Counted from the stretch's first letter, positions 19,060 to 27,907 are shown. The stretch is 64,000 nucleotides of DNA from Bacteroidales bacterium (GCA_016926235.1 JAFGOZ010000716.1:1-64000); one strand, 5' to 3'. Numbers and translations are program-made. The notes: a model not told the origin generated them from the letters alone.

Positions 19060-20565
19060 ATGCTTACAGCCAGCAATATATCAAAACAATTCTCAGGGGT
19101 AACAGTACTTGATGATGTCTCAATGGAGTTTCATGCGGGAAAGGTGAATGCCCTGATAGGGGAGAATGGCGCCGGAAAATCAACCCTTATGAATATCCTT
19201 TCCGGGGTGTATCCTGAGTATGACGGACAGATCATTTATAAAGGTTTGCCCGTTCGTTTCTCAAATCCAAAAGAGGCACAGGAAAACGGAATCTCCATTA
19301 TTCACCAGGAGCTAAATCTGGTCCCATACCTCAATATTCGGGAAAATATTTATCTGGGTCGTGAATTGGTTAATAAGTGGGGTATGCTTGATGTTAAAGA
19401 GATGCGGAATTGTTCAGAGCGCATACTTGAAAGATTAAACCTTCATGTACATCCTGATACACCTGTTTGCAAGCTAAAGGTTGGCCAGCAGCAGGTTGTT
19501 GAAATTGCGAAAGCATTGATGCTGGAATCAGATGTGATTATAATGGATGAACCAACATCCGCGATTAGCGACCATGAGGTGGATATCCTTTTTAACGTTA
19601 TAGAAGGTTTAAAAAACGAAAACAAAACCATTATTTATATTTCGCATAAACTGGATGAGCTTTTCAGGATTGCCGACCGGTATATAGTCCTGCGTGATGG
19701 CAAATTTATTGACGCAGGAGATATGGAACGCATTAACCGTGAACACCTGATCAGTAAAATGGTTGGGCGGAAAATCCATATCGTACAGAAAGAATCCCGG
19801 GAAATAGTAAAGCAGGAAGTATTAACGGTTAAGGGGTTATGCCTGGAAAGTCCGGTTAAAAACCAGGAAAAAAGGTTGAAGGATATTTCTTTCAGCATTT
19901 GCAGGGGGGAGGTAGTAGGTTTGTTTGGGTTGATGGGGGCAGGCCGCACTGAATTGCTTGAAGCTCTATTCGGCTTGCATACAAAATCCATTTCAGGTGA
20001 GATTACGGTCAACAATCATCCCGTTCTATTCAAATCACCGTCAGATGCCATAAAGGCCGGTCTGGCCCTGGTGCCTGAGGACAGGAAAAATGGTGGCCTT
20101 GCCTTAGGCCTGGATGTAAAAACAAATATGAGCATAACAACCCTTAAAGAACTTGAGAAATTTGGCCTTTTAAATGGTCCTGATGAAAAGCAACTGGTAA
20201 AAAAATATATTGGGGAATTACAAATAAAAGCTTCATCACAAAAGCAACTTGCACGAAAATTGAGCGGTGGCAACCAGCAAAAAATTGTGCTGGCCAAATG
20301 GCTGGCCACAAATCCTTTGATTTTATTATTGGATGAACCAACCAGGGGCATTGATGTCAATGCTAAGAATGAAATCTATAAGTTGATACTAAAACTGGCC
20401 GGTTCAGGTTTGGGCATACTTATGGCTTCTTCCGAATTACCTGAAATACTGGCTGTTTCTGACAGGGTTTTAGTGATGTCTGAAGGTTCTATTACTGCCG
20501 GGTTTAACATAGATGAAGCGACTGAGGATAATATCCTTGCGGCGGCTATTCCGAAAACAATATAG
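19060..20565 (+). CDS. Ribose-type ABC importer, duplicated ATPase (RbsA/MglA-like)
   Basis: Cytoplasmic ATPase with two nucleotide-binding domains in tandem. The first has Walker A GENGAGKST, a degenerate signature LKVGQQQ and Walker B VIIMDEPTSAI. The second has a degenerate Walker A (GLMGAGRTELLEALFG), signature LSGGNQQK and Walker B LILLLDEPTRGIDV. This intact/degenerate arrangement is standard for the monosaccharide importer class. I chose ATG 19060 because MLTASNISKQFSGV is the family's usual N-terminus and gives 501 residues. An in-frame TTG at 19021 would overlap the DUF2291 gene. The permease follows only after a 253-bp gap full of hairpins, an unusual interruption of this operon type. 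Confidence 0.93.
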   Translation: MLTASNISKQFSGVTVLDDVSMEFHAGKVNALIGENGAGKSTLMNILSGVYPEYDGQIIYKGLPVRFSNPKEAQENGISIIHQELNLVPYLNIRENIYLGRELVNKWGMLDVKEMRNCSERILERLNLHVHPDTPVCKLKVGQQQVVEIAKALMLESDVIIMDEPTSAISDHEVDILFNVIEGLKNENKTIIYISHKLDELFRIADRYIVLRDGKFIDAGDMERINREHLISKMVGRKIHIVQKESREIVKQEVLTVKGLCLESPVKNQEKRLKDISFSICRGEVVGLFGLMGAGRTELLEALFGLHTKSISGEITVNNHPVLFKSPSDAIKAGLALVPEDRKNGGLALGLDVKTNMSITTLKELEKFGLLNGPDEKQLVKKYIGELQIKASSQKQLARKLSGGNQQKIVLAKWLATNPLILLLDEPTRGIDVNAKNEIYKLILKLAGSGLGILMASSELPEILAVSDRVLVMSEGSITAGFNIDEATEDNILAAAIPKTI

Positions 20566-20818
20566 TAGTATATCTGTGATGTCCTAATAAAATAGTATAA
20601 AATGAATACAGGCCTAATCAGAAGAAATAATAATAGCCCCCGGATTTATCCGGGGGTAAATAAACCCCTCACAGTAGTGCGGACTTTAGTCCGCAATTTT
20701 AGTGGTCTTGTTTTCAGGAGATTATATTCATGTGCTTTAGCACCTTTAACCAGGATTTCTATATCAGGAAACCATTGATAACATATACAAATAGAAAGAT
20801 AAAAAAAACAATCAGAAT
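20566..20818. other. Hairpin-rich gap inside the ABC importer operon
   Basis: The 253 bp between ATPase and permease genes contain no open frame of note on the plus strand and three palindromes that share the same TTTA loop (listed separately). Elsewhere in this operon gaps are 3-114 bp. The element seems inserted into the operon and could weaken read-through or protect the upstream transcript. Confidence 0.6.
20637..20743. repeat. Three palindromes with a common TTTA loop (REP-like)
   Basis: CCCCCGGATTTATCCGGGGG (20637-20656), GCGGACTTTAGTCCGC (20679-20694) and GTGCTTTAGCAC (20732-20743) are perfect hairpins with 8-, 6- and 4-bp stems and an identical loop. Stem sequences differ, so the loop and architecture are what is conserved. 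The pattern resembles bacterial repetitive extragenic palindromes. No T-run follows any of them, so a classical terminator is unlikely. Confidence 0.7.
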
Positions 20819-21829
20819 ATGAGAGGCAAACAGAATAGTATAAATATTGAAACAAAAGTCGCTTCATTGAAATACAGGGCTTACCTGGCAAAATTTCAGT
20901 CATTAATAGCGCTGCTGGTTTTGTGCATTGTAATTGGCCTGCTTTCCGATAAGTTTTTTACCGTAGCCAACGGATGGAATGTAATGCGCCAGATATCCGT
21001 TAATATTTGTATTTCGGTTGGGATGACACTGGTTATCCTTACCGCGGGTATTGACTTGTCTGTGGGGTCTATCCTGGCTTTTTGCGGTGCGGTTTCAGCT
21101 TCATTACTTAAATCTGGCCTGTCAATACCTTCCCTTGATTTGTTTATTGGTTTTACATTACTGGGTGCTATTGTTGTGGGTTTGTTAACGGGTACTTTAT
21201 TAGGGGTATTCAACGGCTGGACTATTACCCGGTTTAAAGTCCCTCCTTTTGTGGCTACCCTTGCAATGCTTACTATCGCGAGGGGTTTAACTATGCTATG
21301 GACAAAAGGTTTCCCGATATCCGGTTTGGGTGATAATTTTGCTGTACTGGGTACAGGTTGGTTCCTGGGTATTCCTGTTCCGGTTTGGATATCCGGCATG
21401 GTTGTTTTATTTGCCTATATCATCACAAAGAAAACGAGATTAGGAAGATACATTTATGCCATTGGAGGTAATGAAAATGCTGCCAGGTTATCAGGTATAA
21501 ATATTAAAAAGATTAAGGTAATTGTATATTCTCTTGCCGGAATGCTTGCTGCCGTGGGTGGCCTTATTGTCACTTCAAGGCTTGATTCCGCCCAGCCTAA
21601 TGCAGGTGTAAGTTACGAACTGGATGCCATTGCTGCAGTTGTGATTGGAGGCACATCTCTTTCAGGAGGCAAAGGATCCATCTTAGGAACTGTACTGGGT
21701 GCAATTATTATCGGTGTTTTAAATAATGGACTGGTGCTACTTGATGTTTCACCCTTCTGGCAACAGGTTGTAAAAGGACTGGTGATTTTGCTGGCTGTTG
21801 TTATAGACAAAACAGGGTCGAAAGATTGA
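20819..21829 (+). CDS. Ribose-type ABC importer, permease (RbsC-like)
   Basis: Inner-membrane permease of the branched-chain/ribose class with about eight to ten hydrophobic spans. The family motif GIDLSVGSILAFCGAV is at about residues 78-93. Later hallmarks are FKVPPFVATLAMLTIARG, GRYIYAIGGNENAARLSGI and AIAAVVIGGTSLSGGKGS. Length 336 is normal. It has an N-terminal cytoplasmic extension of about 30 residues. Together with 17430, 18402 and 19060 it makes a complete importer. Such importers are uncommon inside Bacteroidota SusCD loci, where monosaccharides are generally taken up by MFS or SSS permeases. A lyase fusion gene starts only 18 bases downstream, keeping the importer firmly inside the pectin operon. 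Confidence 0.93.
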   Translation: MRGKQNSINIETKVASLKYRAYLAKFQSLIALLVLCIVIGLLSDKFFTVANGWNVMRQISVNICISVGMTLVILTAGIDLSVGSILAFCGAVSASLLKSGLSIPSLDLFIGFTLLGAIVVGLLTGTLLGVFNGWTITRFKVPPFVATLAMLTIARGLTMLWTKGFPISGLGDNFAVLGTGWFLGIPVPVWISGMVVLFAYIITKKTRLGRYIYAIGGNENAARLSGINIKKIKVIVYSLAGMLAAVGGLIVTSRLDSAQPNAGVSYELDAIAAVVIGGTSLSGGKGSILGTVLGAIIIGVLNNGLVLLDVSPFWQQVVKGLVILLAVVIDKTGSKD

Positions 21830-21847
21830 TTATAAAAACTGAAAAAA

Positions 21848-24364
21848 ATGAAAATTTTAAAATCTACAATTTTAGTAACATTTTTAATTTATTCGAATTC
21901 GTGGTCCCAACAATTAGCCTTTCCTACAGCTGAAGGTTATGGAAAATATTCAAAAGGAGGACGTGGCGGGGTTGTTTATGAAGTAACAAATTTAAACGAT
22001 AGCGGGGAAGGCAGCTTAAGGGAAGCTGTTGAAGCCTCCGGGCCACGGACAGTTGTTTTCAGGGTCTCCGGTAATATTGAGCTGCAAAGTCCTATAAGGA
22101 TCAAAAACCCTTACATTACCATTGCCGGGCAAACAGCCCCGGGTGAGGGTATATGCCTAAAAGACCATCCTTTGTCAATTGATGCGGATCATGTAATAGT
22201 AAGATACTTACGTGTACGACCTGGGGATGTGTCAGGAAATGATTATGATGCTGTTTCGGGTAGATATATTAAAAATGTCATCATTGACCATGTTTCGGCT
22301 AGCTGGAGCGTGGATGAGACCATGTCTGTTTACAGGTGCGACAGTACAACTATTCAATGGTGTATTATCTCCGAAAGTATGTTTCAATCCAATCATAAAA
22401 AAGGTTATCATGGATTTGGAGGTATCTGGGGTGGTAATTATGTAACATACCATCATAACCTTCTGGCGCATCATGCCAGCAGGAATCCGCGTTTCGCATC
22501 AGGTTCTTTGTATACAGATTACAGGAATAATGTGATCTACAATTGGGGTTATAATAGTTGCTATGGAGGAGAAAGAGTTGAGGATAGCCATCCCGAAGAA
22601 TTGAACTCTTTTAAAGTGAATATGGTAGCTAACTATTATAAACCAGGTCCGGCCACAGAACCGGGAAAAGTTACTTATCGTATCGCCAGACCTGCCTATA
22701 GCAAGGATGAAGAAATACATGGCTTATGGTATATTGCTGAAAATGTGATGGAAGGAAATCCCAAAATAACTTCTGATAACTGGGATGGAGGCGTACAAAA
22801 AGAATATGAAGACCAGGATTTAAATTTATTGAAACTTGATAAGCCTTGGCCAGCAATGGCAATCAATGAGCAAACCGCGGGTGAGGCTTTTTCTCTTGTT
22901 ATTGAAAATTCTGGTGCTACATTGCCCAAAAGAGATGCTGTTGATGCCCGGATTATTGCTGAAACCAAAGGTGGATATGCAATGTATGAAGGTAAAGGCT
23001 ACAAGGTAAAGAAGAAAGTGAAAGATACAACAGTAATCTGTGGAATTATTGACTCACAGAATGATGTTGGAGGCTGGCCAGAACTTAAAAGTGCTGAGGC
23101 TCTCATTGATACAGATCATGATGGTATACCGGATGGATGGGAGTTGAATATGAAATTAAATCCGAATGATGCTTCAGATGGCGCAAAAGATCATGATAGT
23201 GATGGTTATACAAATTTGGAGGAATATCTTAACGAACTGGTGACAATTGGTATTTCAAAAAATGCAGCTCAAACTGTATCTAAAAAAGCAATTATTTTAG
23301 AAGAATTCGTCTTTACAAGGAGTCCAACCAGAGATTGTCACGCTTCATCACTTCTGGAACTGGACAATGGCGACTTACTATGTACCTGGTTTGGCGGGAC
23401 GAGAGAGAGTGCCCCCGATGTAAAAATCTGGCTTGCACGTAAACCATTCGGTGGTCATTGGACAACGCCTGTGTGCATTGCCGATGGAAATGGATATACG
23501 GTATATAACCCGGTTCTTGTTAAACTCAAGGGAGGAGATATTCAAGTCTACTACTGTAGTCCGGATATCAATACCGGCCAGGTCATTACATCGGATGACA
23601 ACGGCTATACCTGGAGTAAGCCAAAACAGCTTCCTGAAGGCTTTGTAGGGCCAATAGTGAACAAACCGGTTTACATGGATGACGGGACGATTATTGCAGG
23701 TGGCAGTTTGCAAGGAGACCCGGGTTGGCGTATTCATGTTGAACGTACTACAGATAATGGCAAGACCTGGACCAAGGTCGGTCCGATTAGCGATCCTGTG
23801 AACACCAAATTTAAAATTATTCAACCTACTATCCTTGTGCACTCACAGAAGTGCCTTCAAATTCTGGCCCGTACAGGTGCTAGTGATAAAGATGCTAAAA
23901 TAGCCCAAACCTGGTCAGATGACGGAGGTTTGACCTGGTCACCGGTCACTAATACTTCATTACCAAATAACAGTTCGGGCATTGACGCAGTTAAGTTAAA
24001 AGACGGCAGGTTCTTGTTGGTTTACAACCATTCAACACGTAACGACACAACATGTGGGCGCAAGGGTCGGGGAATATTGACTGTGGCTGTCTCTAAAGAT
24101 GGTATCAGTTGGGAGGCAGCAGCAGTATTAGAATATCGAAAAGGTTCAGTACAATATTCATACCCGGCTGTAATTCAGACCAAAGATGGTCTGGTGCATA
24201 TTACTTATTCATGGCACAGGAAACGGATAAAACATGTTGTAATTGATCCGAAAAAATTTGAAACATACCCAATTATTGATGGTCAATGGCCTAAAGATAA
24301 AATGCCATGGACCCAAAGCATCGAAAATGAAGAAACCGGAGTGAACAGTGAACTATTAGAATAA
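21848..24364 (+). CDS. Fusion: pectate-lyase-like beta-helix plus sialidase-fold domain
   Basis: Exported two-domain protein. After the signal peptide (1-20) a PL1-like helix (about 22-430, probably the PL1_2 type) begins LAFPTAEGYGKYSKGGRGG. It contains AGQTAPGEGI, VSASWSVDETMS and the active-site-like SRNPRFASG with R212 and R215. A calcium-binding TSP3-like stretch follows, DTDHDGIPDGWELN and DHDSDGYTNLEEYLN (about 424-466). The second domain (about 480-820) is a BNR/sialidase-fold propeller with four Asp-box-like motifs (SDDNGYTW, TTDNGKTW, SDDGGLTW, SKDGISW) and the start CHASSLLELDNGDLLCTWFG. No T9SS tail, so periplasmic or released otherwise. The propeller is not a proven sialidase; in this setting it probably acts on a pectic side-chain sugar. 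Close paralog of 26525 in the first domain. Confidence 0.83.
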   Translation: MKILKSTILVTFLIYSNSWSQQLAFPTAEGYGKYSKGGRGGVVYEVTNLNDSGEGSLREAVEASGPRTVVFRVSGNIELQSPIRIKNPYITIAGQTAPGEGICLKDHPLSIDADHVIVRYLRVRPGDVSGNDYDAVSGRYIKNVIIDHVSASWSVDETMSVYRCDSTTIQWCIISESMFQSNHKKGYHGFGGIWGGNYVTYHHNLLAHHASRNPRFASGSLYTDYRNNVIYNWGYNSCYGGERVEDSHPEELNSFKVNMVANYYKPGPATEPGKVTYRIARPAYSKDEEIHGLWYIAENVMEGNPKITSDNWDGGVQKEYEDQDLNLLKLDKPWPAMAINEQTAGEAFSLVIENSGATLPKRDAVDARIIAETKGGYAMYEGKGYKVKKKVKDTTVICGIIDSQNDVGGWPELKSAEALIDTDHDGIPDGWELNMKLNPNDASDGAKDHDSDGYTNLEEYLNELVTIGISKNAAQTVSKKAIILEEFVFTRSPTRDCHASSLLELDNGDLLCTWFGGTRESAPDVKIWLARKPFGGHWTTPVCIADGNGYTVYNPVLVKLKGGDIQVYYCSPDINTGQVITSDDNGYTWSKPKQLPEGFVGPIVNKPVYMDDGTIIAGGSLQGDPGWRIHVERTTDNGKTWTKVGPISDPVNTKFKIIQPTILVHSQKCLQILARTGASDKDAKIAQTWSDDGGLTWSPVTNTSLPNNSSGIDAVKLKDGRFLLVYNHSTRNDTTCGRKGRGILTVAVSKDGISWEAAAVLEYRKGSVQYSYPAVIQTKDGLVHITYSWHRKRIKHVVIDPKKFETYPIIDGQWPKDKMPWTQSIENEETGVNSELLE

Positions 24365-24451
24365 TAGAAGGAAATCTTCATTCTCAAACGATCATGGTTG
24401 AAAATAAAAAATGATAAAAATGTATCTTGTATTAATTATAAAACTAAAAAG

Positions 24452-26410
24452 ATGAATAAAAACACACGTAAAAAGCGAATTAAAACAAGTGTCTTTGTGC
24501 TTCTTGCTTTTTTTCTGGTATGTTGGGATTTTAAGACCTCTCTTCAATACACCGTTTACAGCAATTCGTTCAGATATGAATCGGAATTCGATGCAATTAC
24601 TGCCCCAACCACCCCCGTTAAAGTTGCTGTAGTTCCTTCTGATTATACGGATCTGGCAGATCCTGTTTCAAGGGATACCGATCCAACCTACGAACAGATT
24701 GAAGCCATGGTACGTAAAGCTATCGAACTGCAAGGTGGATTTGATGGTGTAATTGCCGAAGGGAATACGGTGATGCTTAAAGTGAACCTTGTGGGAGGAA
24801 ATAGCCCATCCGGTGAAGGTGAGAACACGGATGTGAGGGTTGTGAAAGCCGTAATTAAAACGATTTATGATTTTCAAAACAATGTGGAAATTATAGTTGC
24901 AGAAGGAACTGCCAGAAGCAACGATGATCCTGCCGTAAGTGGAAGTGTCTGGCATAATTCGGGCTATATACCGCTATTAACAGATCCCTATTTAAGTGGT
25001 ATTAACCTGCGTTTTGTAAACCTTAATCAGTCTCTTGGTGACTTAATTGAGATAGACCTGGCAGACAAAGGAACGGCTGCGACACATGATTACAAATACC
25101 ATGTTCATAAAGAAGAACTGAATGCAGATGTTTATATTTCTGTTCCGGTGCTAAAAATACATAGCCCGGGGATGACATGCGCCTTAAAAAACCAGATCGG
25201 TACGGCACCTGGTTGTTATTATGGATATAATAAACAATCCGGTAAGGAAAAAGACGGTTCAGCCACCCCATCTATATTACATGCTGTTATTCCAAGACAG
25301 GACTGGTCTGAAGAAGAAATTGTTGACCTGTCAAACATTGCCGGTATTGACTTTGTTGTAGTTGATGCAATAATGTGCCTGGAAATTGCCAAAAGTTATA
25401 AACCTGAACGTCAGTTACGAATGAACACCATCATTGCAGGCTATGATCCGGTCGCAGTAGATAATGTATGTACCCGTTTGTTTGGTTTGAACCCCGATGA
25501 TATAGTGCATATTTTCCTTGCAGAAAAAATGGGATTAGGTACCAATAATCCTGATTATATTGAAGTAGTGGGCGCTTCCATTGCATCTACCATGAAAAGG
25601 GCCAAAAAAGGCACAATTTATGGAAGCAGCAACAGGACATGGCTTTTGTCCCCTGCTTTTGATGGCACTGACATTGCTGTGGAGCACATTACTGATGAAA
25701 AGGATTATATTGCTGAAGCAGGGAAAGACGGATGGTCGGAACCTGTTTTCTTCTTTGATGATGAAATTGACCTCGGAAGCTTTTATGATGGTAAAGAGAA
25801 TATGGTCTCCTATGCATTTACGAAGTTCTATTCACCTGTCGATACTGCTGTTGAGCTTTGGCTTGGCAGGCAGGAAGCCATGTATGTGTATATAAATGGT
25901 GAAAAAGTATATTCGGAAACAACAAACGAAGATTTTTCCGGCAGAAAAGAAGCTGATATTAATGTGAAAAAAGGGGAAAACACCTTGCTGGTAAAAACAC
26001 TTAATCAGTTTGGGGCTTATACATTTGCTTTGAATATATGCGAAGTGGAGTCAGACAATTATTATAAGGGTAACAGGCTGCCAGGTTTAAAATTTTATAC
26101 GGACACAATCGGCACTTCTGAACCGGTTGGGGTATTTCAGCAATTGAGCGCCAATGAAATTACGCTTACAAACTATCCAAACCCTTGTAATGATTTCACA
26201 ACGATTAAATTTACATTACCGAAATCAGACATTGCAAATATTAATATATATGATTTGACCGGTAAATTAATTAAAAACGTGGCCATTAATTACTATCCGG
26301 CAGGCACACAAGAAATCAGATGTGAGACAGCTGATCTGAAATCCGGATATTATCTTTGCAGGATGAAAGCGGGTAAATATTCTAAAAGCATTATGCTTTT
26401 GGTAAAATAG
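24452..26410 (+). CDS. Secreted DUF362 domain protein with T9SS tail
   Basis: Exported protein of unknown reaction. The start is the ATG at 24452 (MNKNTRKKRIKTSVFVL), giving 652 residues and a clean signal peptide; an in-frame TTG at 24398 adds a non-hydrophobic leader. The DUF362 domain spans about residues 55-400 (GNTVMLKVNLVGGNSPSGEG, VYISVPVLKIHSPGMTCALK, GYDPVAVDNVCTRLFGLNP). A beta-sandwich that looks carbohydrate-binding follows at about 405-550 (TWLLSPAFDGTD near its start), then a T9SS tail with YPNPCND at about 577-652. DUF362 proteins are mostly cytoplasmic or iron-sulfur linked; no ferredoxin cysteines are present here. The T9SS tail and position between two lyases suggest an extracellular role in pectin use. 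A short DUF362-like remnant lies at 32863-32916. Confidence 0.8.
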   Translation: MNKNTRKKRIKTSVFVLLAFFLVCWDFKTSLQYTVYSNSFRYESEFDAITAPTTPVKVAVVPSDYTDLADPVSRDTDPTYEQIEAMVRKAIELQGGFDGVIAEGNTVMLKVNLVGGNSPSGEGENTDVRVVKAVIKTIYDFQNNVEIIVAEGTARSNDDPAVSGSVWHNSGYIPLLTDPYLSGINLRFVNLNQSLGDLIEIDLADKGTAATHDYKYHVHKEELNADVYISVPVLKIHSPGMTCALKNQIGTAPGCYYGYNKQSGKEKDGSATPSILHAVIPRQDWSEEEIVDLSNIAGIDFVVVDAIMCLEIAKSYKPERQLRMNTIIAGYDPVAVDNVCTRLFGLNPDDIVHIFLAEKMGLGTNNPDYIEVVGASIASTMKRAKKGTIYGSSNRTWLLSPAFDGTDIAVEHITDEKDYIAEAGKDGWSEPVFFFDDEIDLGSFYDGKENMVSYAFTKFYSPVDTAVELWLGRQEAMYVYINGEKVYSETTNEDFSGRKEADINVKKGENTLLVKTLNQFGAYTFALNICEVESDNYYKGNRLPGLKFYTDTIGTSEPVGVFQQLSANEITLTNYPNPCNDFTTIKFTLPKSDIANINIYDLTGKLIKNVAINYYPAGTQEIRCETADLKSGYYLCRMKAGKYSKSIMLLVK

Positions 26411-26445
26411 ATAACAATTGTTTATATAAAACTAACTATCAATGA

Positions 26446-26478
26446 AAACCTAACAGGTTTATTCAACCTGTTAGGTTT
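26446..26478. repeat. Perfect 14-bp inverted repeat between DUF362 and lyase genes
   Basis: AAACCTAACAGGTT and its exact complement are separated by a 5-base loop (TATTC). No T-run follows, so it may be a read-through attenuator, an mRNA-stabilising hairpin or a REP-like element rather than a strong terminator. It sits 36 bases after the DUF362 stop and 47 before the next ATG. Confidence 0.65.
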
Positions 26479-26524
26479 AGGTAGAGATTATTAAACGTAT
26501 TAAATGACGTAATTAAAATAGAGT

Positions 26525-27907
26525 ATGATGAGAATTTTAAAATTTACAGTTTTAATATCATTTTTAATTTGTTACTGCTCATTATCCCAACAATTAGCTT
26601 TTCCTACAGCAGAAGGCTATGGAAAATACTCAAAAGGAGGAAGGGGAGGTGTCATATATGAAGTGACAAACTTAAATGACAGGGGAGAAGGAAGTCTAAG
26701 GGCTGCCGTGGAAGCCTCCGGTTCCAGAACGGTCGTTTTCAGGGTTTCGGGTAATATTGAGCTGGAAAGCCCTATAAGTATAAAAAACCCTTACATTACT
26801 ATTGCAGGCCAAACAGCCCCGGGTGACGGTATATGCCTTATAAACCATCCTTTATCAGTTGATGCGGATCATGTAATTATAAGATACATACGAGTAAGGC
26901 CCGGTGATGTATCAGGAAAAGATTATGATGCGGTATCGGGCAGGGGCACAAAACATATTATCCTGGATCACGTTTCAGCAAGCTGGAGCGTTGATGAAAC
27001 TATGTCGATTTATCATTGTGACAGTATTACCGTGCAATGGTGCATCATATCGGAAAGCATGAGCCATTCCAATCATATAAAAGGGTCACATGGATTTGGA
27101 GGTATTTGGGGAAGTAATTACGGAACATATCATCATAATCTGCTAGCCCACCATTCAAGTCGTAATCCCCGTATGGCTTCAGGTTCCGGTAATACTGATT
27201 ACAGGAATAATGTAATATATAACTGGGGATACCAAAGTCTTTACGGTGGAGAAAAGTATCAACAAGGAAATGATAAATTCAATTTTTCAAACTTCAATAT
27301 TATAGCCAATTATTATAAACCTGGTCCGGCCACAAAACCAGGAGAGGTAACATATAGAATAGCAAACCCATCTTATAGAGATGGAGATGATTATGGCAAA
27401 TGGTATATAGCAGATAATATTGTTGAGGGAAATGAAGAGGTCTCAAAAGATAATTGGAATGGCGGGGTACAAACAAAAATTTCTTTTGAAAAAATTAAAC
27501 TTGAAAAATCCTGGCCATCCATGCCAATAAATCAACAGACAGCAGAAGAAGCATATAAAAGAGTTCTTAGTAATGCCGGAGCAATTTTACCCAAAAGAGA
27601 CGTAATAGATGAACGTATAATTAAAGAAGTAAGCGGCGGTTATGCCACTTATGAGGGTGAAAGTTATAAAAAGGAGCATCAGGTTGCCGATTCCACGAAA
27701 GTTACCGGAATTATTGACACACAAAATGATGCGGGCGGCTGGTCAATACTTAATAGCATACCAGCACCAATGGATACGGACCATGATGGAATACCCGATT
27801 ACTGGGAGGATGAAAACAAATTGGATAAATTGGATCCTGAGGATAGAAATAAAATAACCCGGGATGGGTATACCATGTTAGAAAAGTATTTGAATAGTAT
27901 AGAATAA
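26525..27907 (+). CDS. Pectate-lyase-like protein (PL1_2-type), single domain
   Basis: Exported lyase of 460 residues, close paralog of the first domain of the 21848 fusion. The two share LAFPTAEGYGKYSKGGRGG, AGQTAPG.GIC, VSASWSVDETMS and long stretches of DNA identity, so one arose by tandem duplication. Signal peptide 1-22; beta-helix about 24-400; active-site-like SRNPRMASG with R213 and R216. The chain ends in the calcium-binding DTDHDGIPDYWEDENKLD and a final DGYTMLEKYLN, exactly where the 21848 protein continues into its sialidase-fold domain. It has no T9SS tail, so it is probably periplasmic or outer-membrane associated. Expected substrate is galacturonan; specific cleavage mode unknown. 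Two adjacent ATGs (26525, 26528) are equivalent. Confidence 0.85.
   Translation: MMRILKFTVLISFLICYCSLSQQLAFPTAEGYGKYSKGGRGGVIYEVTNLNDRGEGSLRAAVEASGSRTVVFRVSGNIELESPISIKNPYITIAGQTAPGDGICLINHPLSVDADHVIIRYIRVRPGDVSGKDYDAVSGRGTKHIILDHVSASWSVDETMSIYHCDSITVQWCIISESMSHSNHIKGSHGFGGIWGSNYGTYHHNLLAHHSSRNPRMASGSGNTDYRNNVIYNWGYQSLYGGEKYQQGNDKFNFSNFNIIANYYKPGPATKPGEVTYRIANPSYRDGDDYGKWYIADNIVEGNEEVSKDNWNGGVQTKISFEKIKLEKSWPSMPINQQTAEEAYKRVLSNAGAILPKRDVIDERIIKEVSGGYATYEGESYKKEHQVADSTKVTGIIDTQNDAGGWSILNSIPAPMDTDHDGIPDYWEDENKLDKLDPEDRNKITRDGYTMLEKYLNSIE

Noticed and set aside
20637..20743. Reading the palindromes as a CRISPR array or classical terminator
   Set aside because: Stems differ in sequence and spacing, there are no spacers, and no T-run follows.
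20896..21399. 167-codon open frame on the minus strand inside the permease gene
   Set aside because: Lies fully opposite a clear RbsC-like gene; its sequence is low-complexity Pro/Ser/Thr-rich shadow translation with no signal or domain.
23378..23842. 154-codon minus-strand open frame within the lyase-sialidase fusion
   Set aside because: Opposite strand of a well supported domain; no recognisable protein features.
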